Below are positions 1 to 10,611 of a stretch of 64,000 nucleotides of DNA, one piece after another. The stretch is from assembly GCA_027186245.1 (NCBI GenBank), contig CP114498.1:6827501-6891500 (forward strand). The letters run 5' to 3'. A program made the position numbers and the translations under genes. Position 1 is the first letter of the stretch. Each line of letters opens with the position of its first letter. Source of the DNA: Coriaria nepalensis (lineage: Eukaryota; Streptophyta; Magnoliopsida; Cucurbitales; Coriariaceae). Below the pieces are notes generated by a model, which saw only the letters and a program-made list of their open reading frames with translations, was not told the DNA's origin and searched no databases.

Positions 1-1670
1 CGACCATTGTGTGGTGGATTATTGAGTTGGAGCAGGCCTTCCACCAAATAGAGCACCTAAGCTTCGTCATATTATTGAAGATGGTTGATCCACGTGTAGA
101 AGTGCCATCACGATTGCACGTGAAGCGATGAAGTTATTTATGACAATGTCGGTGAAGTTGCGAGGGTTTTTTAAGGAGTTTGATAGATATGTCTCTCTCA
201 CCACCGACATATGGAATTCCATTCAAAATATGTCATATATGTGTGTGACTGCCCACTATGTTGATAGTAGTTAGGAGGTTTAGAAGAAGGTTAGTAACAT
301 AGCTATATCCGACTTAAAGAAAAAGCTTCGGAAAGAGATGTTGCTTGGTGGGAATCATATGCATTTCAGGTAAATGCTTAAATATATTAAGACCTTAACA
401 TTCCTTTCAATATATTCTTATAGATTAGTAACGATGATTTTTTTCTTCTCATAGGTGTGCTTGCCACATAATTAATATCATTATGCATGAGAGATTGCAA
501 ATGTCAAATGATTCTATTGAGAAGATTTGTGTAGCAGTTAAGTGTATTCAGTCATCGTTGGCACGTGAAAAGGCATTCAAAAAATGTTGCTAATGGGAAG
601 ACCTCGACTTTGACTAGAAGATGTGGCTTGACAACGCCACTAGGTGGAACTCGATGTACATTATGTTTCAGAAGGCATATCAATATCACAATGCAATTAT
701 GAAGTAAATGTCTACCATTAATACATTTGTTTTATACTTTTTGCCCAGTATATGAAAGTTGTACTTATGAATCTATTTATTTATTTAGGCTGCAGATGGA
801 AGAGCAAGCATTTCCATAATTGAGGGATGATGATTGGCAAATAGCCTAAATGTATTTGAAATTTTTGGGATACTTTCTTGATACAATAGAGATGTTATTT
901 TCTACTAAGCATGCAACCATACATCAATATTGTATGCAAATGTTCACCCTGCAGAAGATCATTAGGTAAAAGTCCCAAGATACACAAACTTTTATGCTTG
1001 ATAGAGTGGCTGACCATATGCAAGAAAAAGTTGATAGGTATTGGGGTAATCCAAATAATATGAATATCTTAGTTTGTATTGCAAGTCTATCGGATCCCGG
1101 GAACAAGTTTGTAATGACTTCTGAAATGCATGAGTATTTTTATGAGAAAGGCTCAGATAGTCGGGGATATGTAAATCGGTTGATCAGGGAATCGTAAACG
1201 TGTTTGTAGTCTTTGTACGATTGCTGTAAAGAGGGATATTGTATCGTCGTCCACGAGCGTCGCGTTATAGCCAGATGTAGGGATATAATCTTCACGATGA
1301 CTTAATAATTTAGTGAAATATTTTTACGTGAGTCGTAGTTTGAGGTTTCTCACTCGACAGACTACATAGGTGGAGCAATATCTAGATGTTGATGGTCTTG
1401 TTGATTACTATGACCACTTTGATGTCCTACGATGGTGGAGGCTGAATAGGTATAAGTATCCTACACTACAGTGAATAGCTAGAGATATTTTTTCCATACT
1501 TGTATCTACAGTTGCTTCAGAGTCCTCGTTTAGCACGAGTGGACGTATGATCATGAACTTCCATAGTAGGCTTGCTCCCTCTATGGTCGAGGCACTTATA
1601 TGCGTGAAAAGCTGGCTTTCGGGTATGGGGTTCACCTTAGATGGTATTGTGGATGTAATAGAAATATTTG
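1..1670 (+). pseudogene. Decayed hAT-family transposase (RICESLEEPER/BED type), 5' truncated by window edge
   Basis: Broken reading frames on the plus strand resemble a plant hAT transposase. Near 190-290 the translation gives LTTDIWNSIQNMSYMC, the core catalytic region. Near 620-700 it gives WLDNATRWNSMY. Near 1020-1120 it gives RYWGNPNNMN, and near 1410-1640 the C-terminal dimerisation domain appears as VSTVASESSFSTSGRM followed by MVEALIC. Possible introns lie at about 370-455 and 703-788 (gtaaat...cag-like borders). Several in-frame stops and shifts show it is dead. Terminal inverted repeats were not found; the 5' part lies outside the window. Confidence 0.85.
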
Positions 1671-1874
1671 ATTAAGAGGATGTTGTAGATGTTTGTTTAA
1701 GTAGTTGATTTTTTTTAATTTGGTAAACTTGTTAATGTTTTTATTTATTTATTTGGTGAACTACACACTTGTTGTGATTGTGATGTTATAAAATATAAAT
1801 CTATGATAGCATGCATTTTTACTATGTAGGTATTTTGTAAATTGTAGTTTTTGGTTACACATAAATTGAATTAG

Positions 1875-2500
1875 GGGTGAGCAGTGCAATCGGATTCTAG
1901 AGTTACTCTACGGTTCGAAAGGCTTTTCGAGGCCTTCGTCCCGTAGAGTAACTTTAGGGGTCGAAGGGCCATTCACATGTTGGTATGTGGTATAAGGGTC
2001 GAAGGGCATGTGACATACATTAGAGTCGAAGGGTTGATGGACTCGAGGCTTGAAGATGCACGGACTGACGTCTCACATGTCGGTATGTGGTCAAGAGGCC
2101 TATCAACGCCTTCGACTCGTAGAGTAACTCTAAGGGTTGAAGGACCCTTCACATATCGGTCTATGGTCGAAGGGTCGAATGACATCTCACATAAATTAGA
2201 GTCAAAGGGTCAAAAGCCTCGAGGCCTTAGATGTACAGACCGGCGTCTCACATATGGGTTCGTGGTCGAAGGGTCTTATAGTCGAAGGCTTAAATGGCCT
2301 TACGAGGCTTTAGACATGTTGAGTAACTTTAAGGGTCGCAGAGCTCTTCACAGGTCGAGACCCTTCGACTCGTAGAGTAACTCTAAGGATTGAAGGGCAC
2401 TTCATATGGTTTGTGGTCGAAGGGTCGAAGACCTCGAGGCTTGAGATCCATAGACCGACGTCTCACATGTCGATCTTCTTGGAAAACATGTTTAAAATTT
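1875..2500. repeat. Degenerate tandem/palindromic repeat of GTAGAGTAACTCTAAGGG and GTCGAAGGG blocks
   Basis: Short blocks recur: CGTAGAGTAACTYTARGGG near 1941, 2117 and 2371; GTCGAAGGG many times; ACGTCTCACATGTCGGT-like blocks near 2068, 2245 and 2458. Near 1898-1950 the first block also occurs inverted, so the start is palindromic. Spacing between block sets is about 170-260 bp, so this is an irregular higher-order array. It is unusually GC-rich for the window and holds no supported gene: the long plus-strand frame here is just repeat. It begins next to TAGGGGTGAGCA (1874), a hAT-end-like motif, so it may be the inside of a non-autonomous element. Confidence 0.6.
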
Positions 2501-3345
2501 GCAGCAGAAGTGATTGCTGGTCCTAGTACACAATAAAAAATTTTCGAAAACTTTTAACAGTCCTATATATATATATATATATATTAATTCTACATCTATA
2601 CGAAGAGTTCATACCTTAGCTTTCGCGAATCGATTGTCGAGACTCACACCACGATATTCTAGGTTGATCTTCAACACACTAGGACGTGTGTGGCCGTGTA
2701 GAGATATCTAAGTTTTCTCTCTTTTTCTTTTTGTGAAAAACCTCTCTAATTCTTCGCATTGTGAAATTATTAGAATATAATGTATTTATTAAATTCTATT
2801 AGGTTTTCTATTTAATATTATTTTTAATTTAAACATTATAAATTAATTAAATTGATAATTCAATCATGATATTAAATGAGAATATAATCATGAGATATTT
2901 TTTAGTGATATCTTTGATAAGGTTAAATTTTTTCAAATATAATTTAAAATAAAATTTTATCTATTTTAAATCATATTATTATTTTTAATGATATTTTTGA
3001 TTTGGTCAAATCTTTTCAAATATTATTTAAAATAGAATCTTATCTATTTAAAATCGTATCATATCTTATTTAAATTTTAAATTAGTTTCTCAAACCAATT
3101 TAAATTTTCTTGCCTAATCTTAATATTAAATTGACGTCTTATAACAACTTAATATTTAGATAACATATTTAATTCAAAATTAAATATATTATTATTTTAT
3201 TAAATTGAATTTCTAAATTCACTATTTAAATACATATTTTAATTAATTAATTTTTTAATTAACTAATTAACAATAATTATCTCATAATTATGAATTTGCC
3301 CTCAAAAACTCTATTTTTTTCAAATAAGTCACTCTTACAATATAC
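2495..3345 (-). repeat. LTR-like repeat, divergent copy of the sequence at 35.74-36.57 kb
   Basis: Read on the minus strand, this segment parallels 35740-36570 on the plus strand block by block. Shared parts include GCAAATTCATAATTATGAG, the AT-rich middle, GAAACTAATTTAAAATTT, CACACACGTCCTA, GGTGTGAGTCTCGAC, and CTTCGTATAGATGTAG followed by an AT run. Length and layout fit a retrotransposon LTR or solo LTR. It abuts the 3'-truncated end of the gypsy pol fossil, so it probably inserted there. Confidence 0.65.
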
Positions 3346-3429
3346 AGTGTTTTAGGAAGTTATTTTTTTTTCCTGAGAAAACGCTAGAGTTCTCTTGTGA
3401 CTGTAGGTGGGTGGGCTTTTGTTATGGCT

Positions 3430-5150
3430 TTGGTCTTCCATTGGTCGACCTCTGTGACCTCTTTAATGGATTAGAAACCCAAGATGCCAAAAGCACATTT
3501 TATCGGATTCATCTTCAAATTTATGAAGATGCATTTGTCCTAATTCTTCTTCAGATCGACCAAGTGATCGATCGTCTTAACTAATTATACCTCCATGTCA
3601 TCGATCTAGACTTCCATGATGGTATCGATTAAATCGTCCTTTCATAGCCTTCATCATCCTTCTGTAAGTCACCCCAAAATTCTTCAACCTAAAAGGTATA
3701 ACAACCCATTCGAATACTTTTATTGCGTACGGCATCGAAATGCGCTTTTATGGACATTTACCTATAGCATAATGAATTGGTTGTATCCAAAGTGCTCGTC
3801 CATGAATAACATAATTTCATGCATGATTGCTCCCATCATCTAATAAATCGGCCACCGGCATCAAATATTCATCCTTAGGGGTTTCCAAAATAATGTTTCG
3901 GAAGTCTATGCATATCCATAATCTGTCGTTCTTTTTTACTACGAATACAATATTGGACATCCATTCTGAGTATCTTGAAGTTTGAATGAAGTTGGCCTTA
4001 TGCAGCCATTTGACTTCCTCTTTAACTTTCAAGGTCACCTTGCTAGACATTCATTGAGGTGGCTTCTTGAAAGGTCTGTACTGGTTTTGATTAGCTACGA
4101 TGCTCATCCACTGACCAATCAAGTCTAGCAAAGTAATTCCGAGCAAAACAATCAGAGTAAGTAGATAATAGTTTTATCATTTCATATTGTATTTCTATAG
4201 ACATAATTCTAATAACATAGACTGGCCAATGATTATTGAACAATCTTAAAATCATTTCTACCAGTGGATCTTGTACCTCAGCTTTAAAGTCATTTAGTTT
4301 AGTTGAGGCAAGGTCTAATTCATCCATAGTAGCCTTTGTCGGGTTCTTTAATTCGGCTGTTGAAGTATTCCTCAATTTGCCAGGTCAAATATTTTCTCTC
4401 GATGACTGCTATGGTGGCCGCGGGGTTTGACCGTTGGTCACGGCTTATCATGGCACTTCTTGGATTATATGTTTAGATGGATTTGGTCGAAACGGGCAGA
4501 GTGTTAGTGCTTGGTTGGCCGACTTATCATCAGCTAATTCGGACATCAGCTCAGATGTTGAGATAACACTGACTGTTTTTCCATTTGCCTTCACCATTTT
4601 GATGGGGCCAACATTCTCTCATAGACAATAGAGCCTTATGTAGGGAAAATGATATGCAAGAATTAGAGTGAATTTAATCTCTGCCGAGCTAGGCATTGTA
4701 CGAAGTAGTCATATAAACAATAAAGAATGCGGCCCAAGATGACTTTGTTCTAACTGTTATCTATAAGGGCAAGATACCTCAAACTTTTGACACGCCGCCA
4801 GTGAAATCACGGACAGTCACTTCAGTCGGGAGAGTAAGCCTCTTCCTGACTTATCCAAGACATTCAACATCGAGGATGGTAGGATGTCAATTGCTATACC
4901 ATTATCAACTGAAGTTTGGCTATTTGATACCCTTCAAGGTAGACCATGATGTATTGTTTAATGTGGCATGACATTTGATCGGTCCATTATTCAAAGATAA
5001 CATTTGATCGGTTAGTTATTCAAAGATAACCTTATCCGATCCATAGGTCTTTATTGTGACCTCGACTAACCTAATAGTTTCGAATGGTCGTGACATTATT
5101 AGTAGTTTGAGAATGGCCGATTCATCCTCATTCGACTTTGTCTTGCCCAA
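3430..5150 (-). pseudogene. Gypsy pol fossil: protease-linker and reverse transcriptase
   Basis: Minus-strand translations give RT blocks in order: VKEEVKWLHKANFIQTSRY, SNIVFVVKKNDRLWICIDFR and PKDEYLMPVADLL (4050-3817). Then come GYNQF, FEWVVIPFRLKNFGVTY (about 3740-3650) and the active-site region, now stop-IDDMEV (about 3590), followed by LKMNPIKCAFGILGF (about 3500). Upstream, 4375-4091 matches the PR-RT linker (LLSTYSDCFARNY). The YxDD tyrosine codon has become a stop, and other stops and frameshifts are present. RNase H and integrase are absent. Confidence 0.85.
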
Positions 5151-5159
5151 GATTTATGA

Positions 5160-6280
5160 ATCATCCTAAAAAGTCATCAACAAGGTTACTATGTTATAAT
5201 CCAGTTGGATTGGTATGGTTCTGATTACTACCTCATTTTCAGTAGTTGGAGAGCTTCCGAAGTTGGCTCTTTGGGACTTGGCTTGATTCGAATCATCATT
5301 GCCTTCTTTGTCCTCACATAAAGAGTCAAAGTCGTCCATAATTTCTTGCAACATATTGATGTGAAAATAAACTTCGACTTCAGGAACTAGGAATCCATCA
5401 AATTGATTACCCGATTGGCTAGCCAATCTGATGAATTCATATTTTGGTAGAGCCACATGACATTGGTCCATTAATTGTTTAAACCGAGACAGGGAAGCCT
5501 CAGAAGACTCACCCATTTGTTGGGATAAACGGGACAAGTCTGCCACCGTAACCTCTGGCTGGCTAGGGTAAAACTGGCATAGAAGTGATGCTCTATATGC
5601 TGCCAAGTTCTTATTAAGTTGGTTGACAACCTAGTATACTAAGTGAAAGCCTGCCTAGCTAGCGAGTTGGCCAATAGTCGATTTTGTAACTTATTATTTC
5701 CACCAGCCTTGCCGCATTGCATGATAAAGTGGCCACTGTGCTCCATAGTTGATTAATCCGGATCATCCTCAAGGAATAGGGTGAGATCTTGAACCTGATA
5801 TATATGGGGGAAAGGTTCTCGATTGATCTCCTAAGGATATGGCTTGTGGTACATAGGCTAAGGCGGTTGCCGAATAATAGGACTATAAATATTAGGTAAA
5901 ATGTTATATAGTTGATCTAGGTTGACCATCGGCTGTACAAGAGCTGCCTGTCTCAGCGGCTGAGGGGCCATCATAAGTGGGTAGAGTGAGACGTCCATCC
6001 ATGGCTTATCGACCCTTAATAGTATGGGGATTAGTGGCGGTAGTAGCAATACAACTAGTAGTCTATTGTTCCAGATTTTCCTTCGCTTCGACAATACAAT
6101 TCTTCCAGATTTTCCTTCGCTTCAGCCGCATTTCGCTCCTCAGATGGTGCGAGACTAGGTGGCCGAGGATCGGGTGTTTTCGAAAAATCACCGTTAACTC
6201 GGCATTTCCAGAGGCTGTGGCTTCTTAGACGACGTGTAGACATCATAGTACTAGATCTCACCGGGCATGCCAATTTGTAT
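5160..6280 (-). pseudogene. Gypsy gag fossil
   Basis: The clearest open piece (5606-5166, 146 codons) contains FYPSQPEVTVADLSRLSQQ and GESSEASLSRFKQLMDQC, the retrotransposon gag core pattern in which a serine/glutamate-rich stretch precedes a cysteine and LPKYEFIRLA. Upstream pieces (6094-5858 and 6273-6055) are proline- and charge-rich like a gag N-terminus. The frame is broken between them. It lies just downstream (on the minus strand) of the TGGCATGCCCGGTGAGA leader motif at about 6262-6283. Confidence 0.7.
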
Positions 6281-6284
6281 TCGT

Positions 6285-7770
6285 TCTAATTCTGCGAACA
6301 TGAGGTGTTCAGAAAATTAATCGATCTATCATCCAATGTAATGTAGTATGTAAGTGTGCTAGAAATAAAGATATTTCGAAAGAATGGTAATTTAAATCGC
6401 AATATATAAGTTGCAGATAAATTAAAAATGATAAAATAAAGTGCAGGTATATTAAATACAAAATAAATAAAGTATGCATTAAATTAAAAGCAATGTAAAA
6501 TAAAGTACATAAATTAAATATGCACTAAATTAAAGAGCATAAATTAAATGAGTCATTAAATTAAAATGAAAAAATAAATGAGATATTGTATTAAAATAAC
6601 GACATGATAGATCTTCCAAAGAACAAATTTTTTTTTTCTAATAAGGCAATTCATTTGGGATCCTGCAGATCCACTCTTGTTCCTATTCAAAGATCAACCA
6701 TAATGCTTAATGGGTTGTACTAGATTTGGATACTAAATCTATTGACAGACAAATAAAACAATAACTGCTAGGCTATTTGTAGACAATAAGAGTTTGAGTA
6801 TCAGGAATACTCGGTGAATCACGCAAACAGAGTGCCCACAGAGTAGTAAAATATTCATTGAAGGATTGCTTCAAGGATTTGGGCCGTGAGAGTGACATTG
6901 CACCTTCAAGGTGATTTTGGTGGTTGTTTTGTTATTTTGGCCTTGGTGAAGCCTCTTATTTATAGGCATGGAGTGACTTGAGTAATAAGCAACTTAGAAT
7001 TGCCGGAAAAAGCTTTTCCGATACGGATTTTACCATTTGTTCCTTCAAAAATTACTTCTTAGTGTAGGATCCATTGAATTAGTCAACTATCACTCTTATT
7101 TTGCAAATAGATCCTCAAATTTGCTAAAAAATCTTTAGAATTAGTCAAAATGTCTCTTTTAATTTGTAAGTTGATCCTTGAATTTTATTGAAAAATCAAT
7201 AAACTTGATAAAAGTTTCCTCTAAATCACTAGAAATACCGTTGTAATCAACCAAAAATGACTAAAAAATGCAGAGAAATCTACCGCGTGGCCGAATAGCT
7301 CGATTGACCCGCAAACACATATGACCAAGATTCGGCCGACCAACCTTGATCGGCCGATTGGCCGACTCGGTCGGCTGCTTGGTAGGACAATTCCAACCAA
7401 TTTCGTCTTTTTTTTTTACTAATTTTGTTTTTTTGTTTATTTATTTATTTTTGTTAATTCGAACTTTTTTTTGACTAATTTTGTTTTTTTGTTTATTTTT
7501 TTTTTGTTTATTTATTTTTTTGTTGTTAATTCGAACATATTTCAAACGTCAGGATACAAATTTTGACCTCAACTTAAAGTTCCCTTTATATTTTGCTCGT
7601 TACCACAGTTCCCTTCATATTTTGTCAAAATACATATTTCGCTCGTAACCACAGTTCCCTTTATATTTTTTATGTAATTTCAGAATCGAGATAATTTGAC
7701 AGGTTCATTCAATTCCAAAACATACTAGAAGGCGAATTTTGACATCAATAAATAACATCACGGTGGAATA
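6285..7770 (-). mobile_element. Probable 5' LTR of the gypsy remnant
   Basis: The stretch between gag and the PPR upstream region has LTR character. On the minus strand a TATAAATAAGAGG promoter-like box lies at about 6954-6966. TGGCATGCCCGGTGAGA, which resembles the leader/primer-binding region of related plant elements, follows at about 6283. The outer end near 7740-7770 has TGATGTCAAAATT-like sequence. It also contains T-rich ~70-bp near-repeats (7400-7530) and a ~55-bp near-repeat containing CCACAGTTCCCTT (7570-7670). Exact borders are not defined because no second LTR is visible. Confidence 0.45.
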
Positions 7771-7778
7771 GATCCCCC

Positions 7779-7862
7779 GAAGTAGTGCTCTGAAAATGGT
7801 GAACTTGAAGTAGTGCTATGAAAATGGTGAACTTGAAGTAGTGCTATGAAGATGGTGAACTT
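7779..7862. repeat. 28-bp minisatellite, three units
   Basis: Three consecutive 28-bp units begin GAAGTAGTGCT and end GGTGAACTT, differing by one or two bases. The array lies between the gypsy LTR and the PPR gene. Confidence 0.85.
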
Positions 7863-8005
7863 GAGTGCTCCCTTCCCTTCTCTGATTTATATGTTTTATA
7901 GTTATTCTACTCTATTGTTTGCCCCTTCAAAATTGAACCATCTAATTTCATTAATAAAATCGGACGGTGCGAAAAGGGTTGCCCATGAGCTGGCCCCCCT
8001 GAGCC

Positions 8006-8030
8006 GGGGGCTGGGGGCTGGGGGCTGGGG
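8006..8030 (+). other. G-quadruplex-type motif
   Basis: Four G-runs of 5, 5, 5 and 4 bases are separated by exact CT dinucleotides. This fits the G-quadruplex consensus with 2-nt loops. It sits about 600 bp before the PPR start codon in a short GC-rich island, on the same strand as the gene. Confidence 0.6.
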
Positions 8031-8634
8031 TGCGGCCTCTCTGCTCATCAACTATTAATTATCAGGTGTTTTAGATTCGGTCTTTCTCTGTCTGAAACAT
8101 TGCACAGGGTGGCTACTGCCCTTAAAATGGAGTTTTAAAGGTCGAACTGTTCCCGCCTCTCAGAGTTTCCGGAGAGATAATCATGTGAGTTTTCATTTTA
8201 CTCCATTTCCTCGTTTTCTTTTTGCAGTTGATCGTCCTCTTAGAAAGTTCACAGCTCAAGTCTGGTTTCCAGTGGGATTCATAATCCCTGAGCTTTTTCT
8301 GCAAAATTAAGCTTTGTTTTATTTCTTTTTCGAAACATTGTTTGCCTGCCAGGACAAAAGATTTCAGAAAGCGATTCTTGAACCTCATCTCTCATTCTCA
8401 ATCTCTCTCTTCTCCCTTCTGCAGGTACCCCTCTTTCTTGTCACTTTTTACCATGCTTGGTTTTGTCATAAGTAAACTCTGTTTTTTGAGCTTCAATTTT
8501 GTGCATTCTTTTTAACTAATTTTCAAAGACCCAGATGCTATTCTTCTCAGAAAACCAAGAACCCTAAGGAAATTGCTGAACTTGAGCACAATGCGAAATC
8601 CGAATCAACAACTAAAACCAAAATCTACAAAGAC

Positions 8635-10611
8635 ATGGCAAGGATCATAAATTCCAGACCTTGGTCGCATGGTGTTGAGTCATCTCTGGTTTCACTCTCA
8701 CCGTCTCTTTCTATCACCACTGTGCATCGGACTCTCCGCTTCATTAGGGACCCATCCAGCTGCTTACACTTCTTCAAATGGGTAGAAGAAATGGGCTTTA
8801 CCCACAATGTTAATTCCTACTTTTTGATGCTAGAGATCTTGGGCAGTGGCCGAAATCTTAATTCGGCTAGAAGTTTCCTCTTTTCGATCGAAAAGGTGTC
8901 TAATGGAGCAGTTAAACTTGAGGCCCGTTTCTTCAATAGCTTAATCAGGAGTTATAGTCAAGCTGGACTGTTTCAAGAGTCTATAAAGCTCTTTTCGACC
9001 ATGAAATCATATGGTATTTCTCCTTCTGTTATCACATTCAACAGTCTCTTTTCGATTCTGCTGAAACGGGGTAGGACCAATATGGTGAAGAATTTGTATG
9101 ATGAAATGCTTAGTACATATGGGGTGACACCTGATATATACACTTTTAACATTTTGATTAGAGGGTTTTGTATGAATAACATGGTTGATGAAGGATTTAG
9201 GTTTTTTAAACAAATGTCACGTTTTGAATCTGATCCAGATGTTATAACTTATAATACACTTGTCGATGGGTTGTGTAGAGCAGGAAAGGTTAGCATAGCG
9301 CATAATGTGGTGAAGGGAATGGCTAAGAAAAGTGTAGATTTGAATCCTAATGTTGTTACTTATACTACTTTGGTTAGAGGGTATTGTGCAAACAGAGAGA
9401 TTGATGATGCTATAGCCGTTTTTGAAGAAATGGTTAGTAGAGGCTTAAAACCCAATAAGATTACTTATAATACTCTAATCAAGGGGCTTTCTGAAGTGCA
9501 AAAATTTGAGAAAATAAAAGAGATATTAGAGGGAACAAAAGGCGATTGTGAATTCACACCTGATACATGCACATTCAATACTTTGATGCATTCTAATTGT
9601 AATGAGGGAAATGTGGAGGAAGCAATAAAAGTATTTGAGAAGATGAAGGAGTTAAAGATCTCACCAGATTCCGCTACCTATAGCGTTTTAATACGGAGTT
9701 TGTGTAAAATAAGGGATTATGACAGAGCAGAGGTCTTATTTGATGAATTATTAGAGAAGGAAATCTTGTTAAGAGATGATGGGTGTAAGCCTCTTGTTGC
9801 TGCATATAATCCTATGTTTGAGTATATATGTCAAAATGGGAAAACTAAGAAGGCTGAAAAAGTGTTTAGGCAGCTCATGAAAAGGGGAACGCAAGACCCG
9901 TCCTCATTCAAGACCTTGATTATGGGACATTGTAAAGAAGGAACATTTGAATCAGGGTATGAACTCCTTGTTTTGATGCTTAGAAGAGATTTCTTACCTG
10001 ATTATGATGTATATGAATCTTTGATCGATGGGCTTTTGGATAAGAATAATCCACTTCTTGCCCAACAAACCTTAGAAAAAATGCTCAAGAGTTCCCATGT
10101 TCCAAAATCATCTACTTTCCATTCTATACTAGCACAACTCTTAGAAAAAAATCGTCCATTTGAATCTGCTACTCTTATAGAGTTAATGCTAGACAGAAGA
10201 ATTATACAAAACATTAACTTTTCAACAGATTGCATACGGCTACTTTTTGGAGCTGGGATGAGAGAAAAAGCATTTCATATTATTGGGTTGCTTTATGACA
10301 ATGGATTTTCTTTTAAAATGGAAGAATTGATTGGTTTCCTTTGCCATGGTAGGAAGATGGTAGAGGCATGCAAGATTTTGTTATTTAGTTTGGAGAAGCG
10401 TGAAAGTTTTGATATAGAAATGTGTGATGAGGTAATTCTTGGGCTCTGTAAATTTAATAGGCTTTCAGAAGCATTTGGTTTGTACTATGAATTGGTGGAG
10501 AAAGGGTTTCATGGAAAGTTGACCTGTCTAAGTAATTTGGAAGATTCCTTAAAGGCCAGTGGAAAACTTGATGAAGCGGATTTTGTATCGAAGAGGATGC
10601 AACAGCAGTAA
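8635..10611 (+). CDS. P-class pentatricopeptide repeat protein, At1g02060-like
   Basis: An uninterrupted 658-codon frame encodes about a dozen tandem 35-residue PPR motifs from about residue 95 to the C-terminus (for example PDVITYNTLVDGLCRAGKV, PNVVTYTTLVRGYCANRE). There is no E, E+ or DYW tail, so it is P-class: an organellar RNA-binding protein rather than a typical C-to-U editor. From memory the sequence tracks Arabidopsis At1g02060 along its length. The ATG at 8635 opens directly on MARIINSRPW, conserved mature sequence, with no transit peptide. The same frame is open upstream from 8475 to 8634 and reads RPRCYSSQKTKNPK, which looks like the end of a mitochondrial or plastid presequence. 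The true start is therefore probably in an upstream exon, with a splice acceptor around 8530 and a possible donor at 8424. LAP6/PKSA follows 1.36 kb downstream on the same strand. Confidence 0.9.
   Translation: MARIINSRPWSHGVESSLVSLSPSLSITTVHRTLRFIRDPSSCLHFFKWVEEMGFTHNVNSYFLMLEILGSGRNLNSARSFLFSIEKVSNGAVKLEARFFNSLIRSYSQAGLFQESIKLFSTMKSYGISPSVITFNSLFSILLKRGRTNMVKNLYDEMLSTYGVTPDIYTFNILIRGFCMNNMVDEGFRFFKQMSRFESDPDVITYNTLVDGLCRAGKVSIAHNVVKGMAKKSVDLNPNVVTYTTLVRGYCANREIDDAIAVFEEMVSRGLKPNKITYNTLIKGLSEVQKFEKIKEILEGTKGDCEFTPDTCTFNTLMHSNCNEGNVEEAIKVFEKMKELKISPDSATYSVLIRSLCKIRDYDRAEVLFDELLEKEILLRDDGCKPLVAAYNPMFEYICQNGKTKKAEKVFRQLMKRGTQDPSSFKTLIMGHCKEGTFESGYELLVLMLRRDFLPDYDVYESLIDGLLDKNNPLLAQQTLEKMLKSSHVPKSSTFHSILAQLLEKNRPFESATLIELMLDRRIIQNINFSTDCIRLLFGAGMREKAFHIIGLLYDNGFSFKMEELIGFLCHGRKMVEACKILLFSLEKRESFDIEMCDEVILGLCKFNRLSEAFGLYYELVEKGFHGKLTCLSNLEDSLKASGKLDEADFVSKRMQQQ

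Larger units (their letters stand above)
3430..7770 (-). mobile_element. Ty3/gypsy retrotransposon remnant: 5' LTR, gag, partial pol; 3' part lost
   Basis: On the minus strand the order is LTR-like sequence (7770 to about 6285), gag (6280-5160), protease-like region and reverse transcriptase (about 5100-3430). The RT is cut off after its palm domain, and an unrelated LTR-like repeat follows at 3345. The pol and gag sequence resembles plant gypsy elements of the Tat-like group as I remember them. All frames are interrupted, so the element is inactive. Confidence 0.75.

Noticed and set aside
1977..2375. 132-codon plus-strand open frame (and the opposing minus frame)
   Set aside because: It is made wholly of the GTCGAAGGG/GTAGAGTAACTC repeat blocks; both strands are open by repeat composition, and the peptide is just the repeat translated.
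8122..8388. 88-codon minus-strand frame upstream of the PPR gene
   Set aside because: No domain; the stretch is more likely 5' UTR or leader exon of the plus-strand PPR gene.
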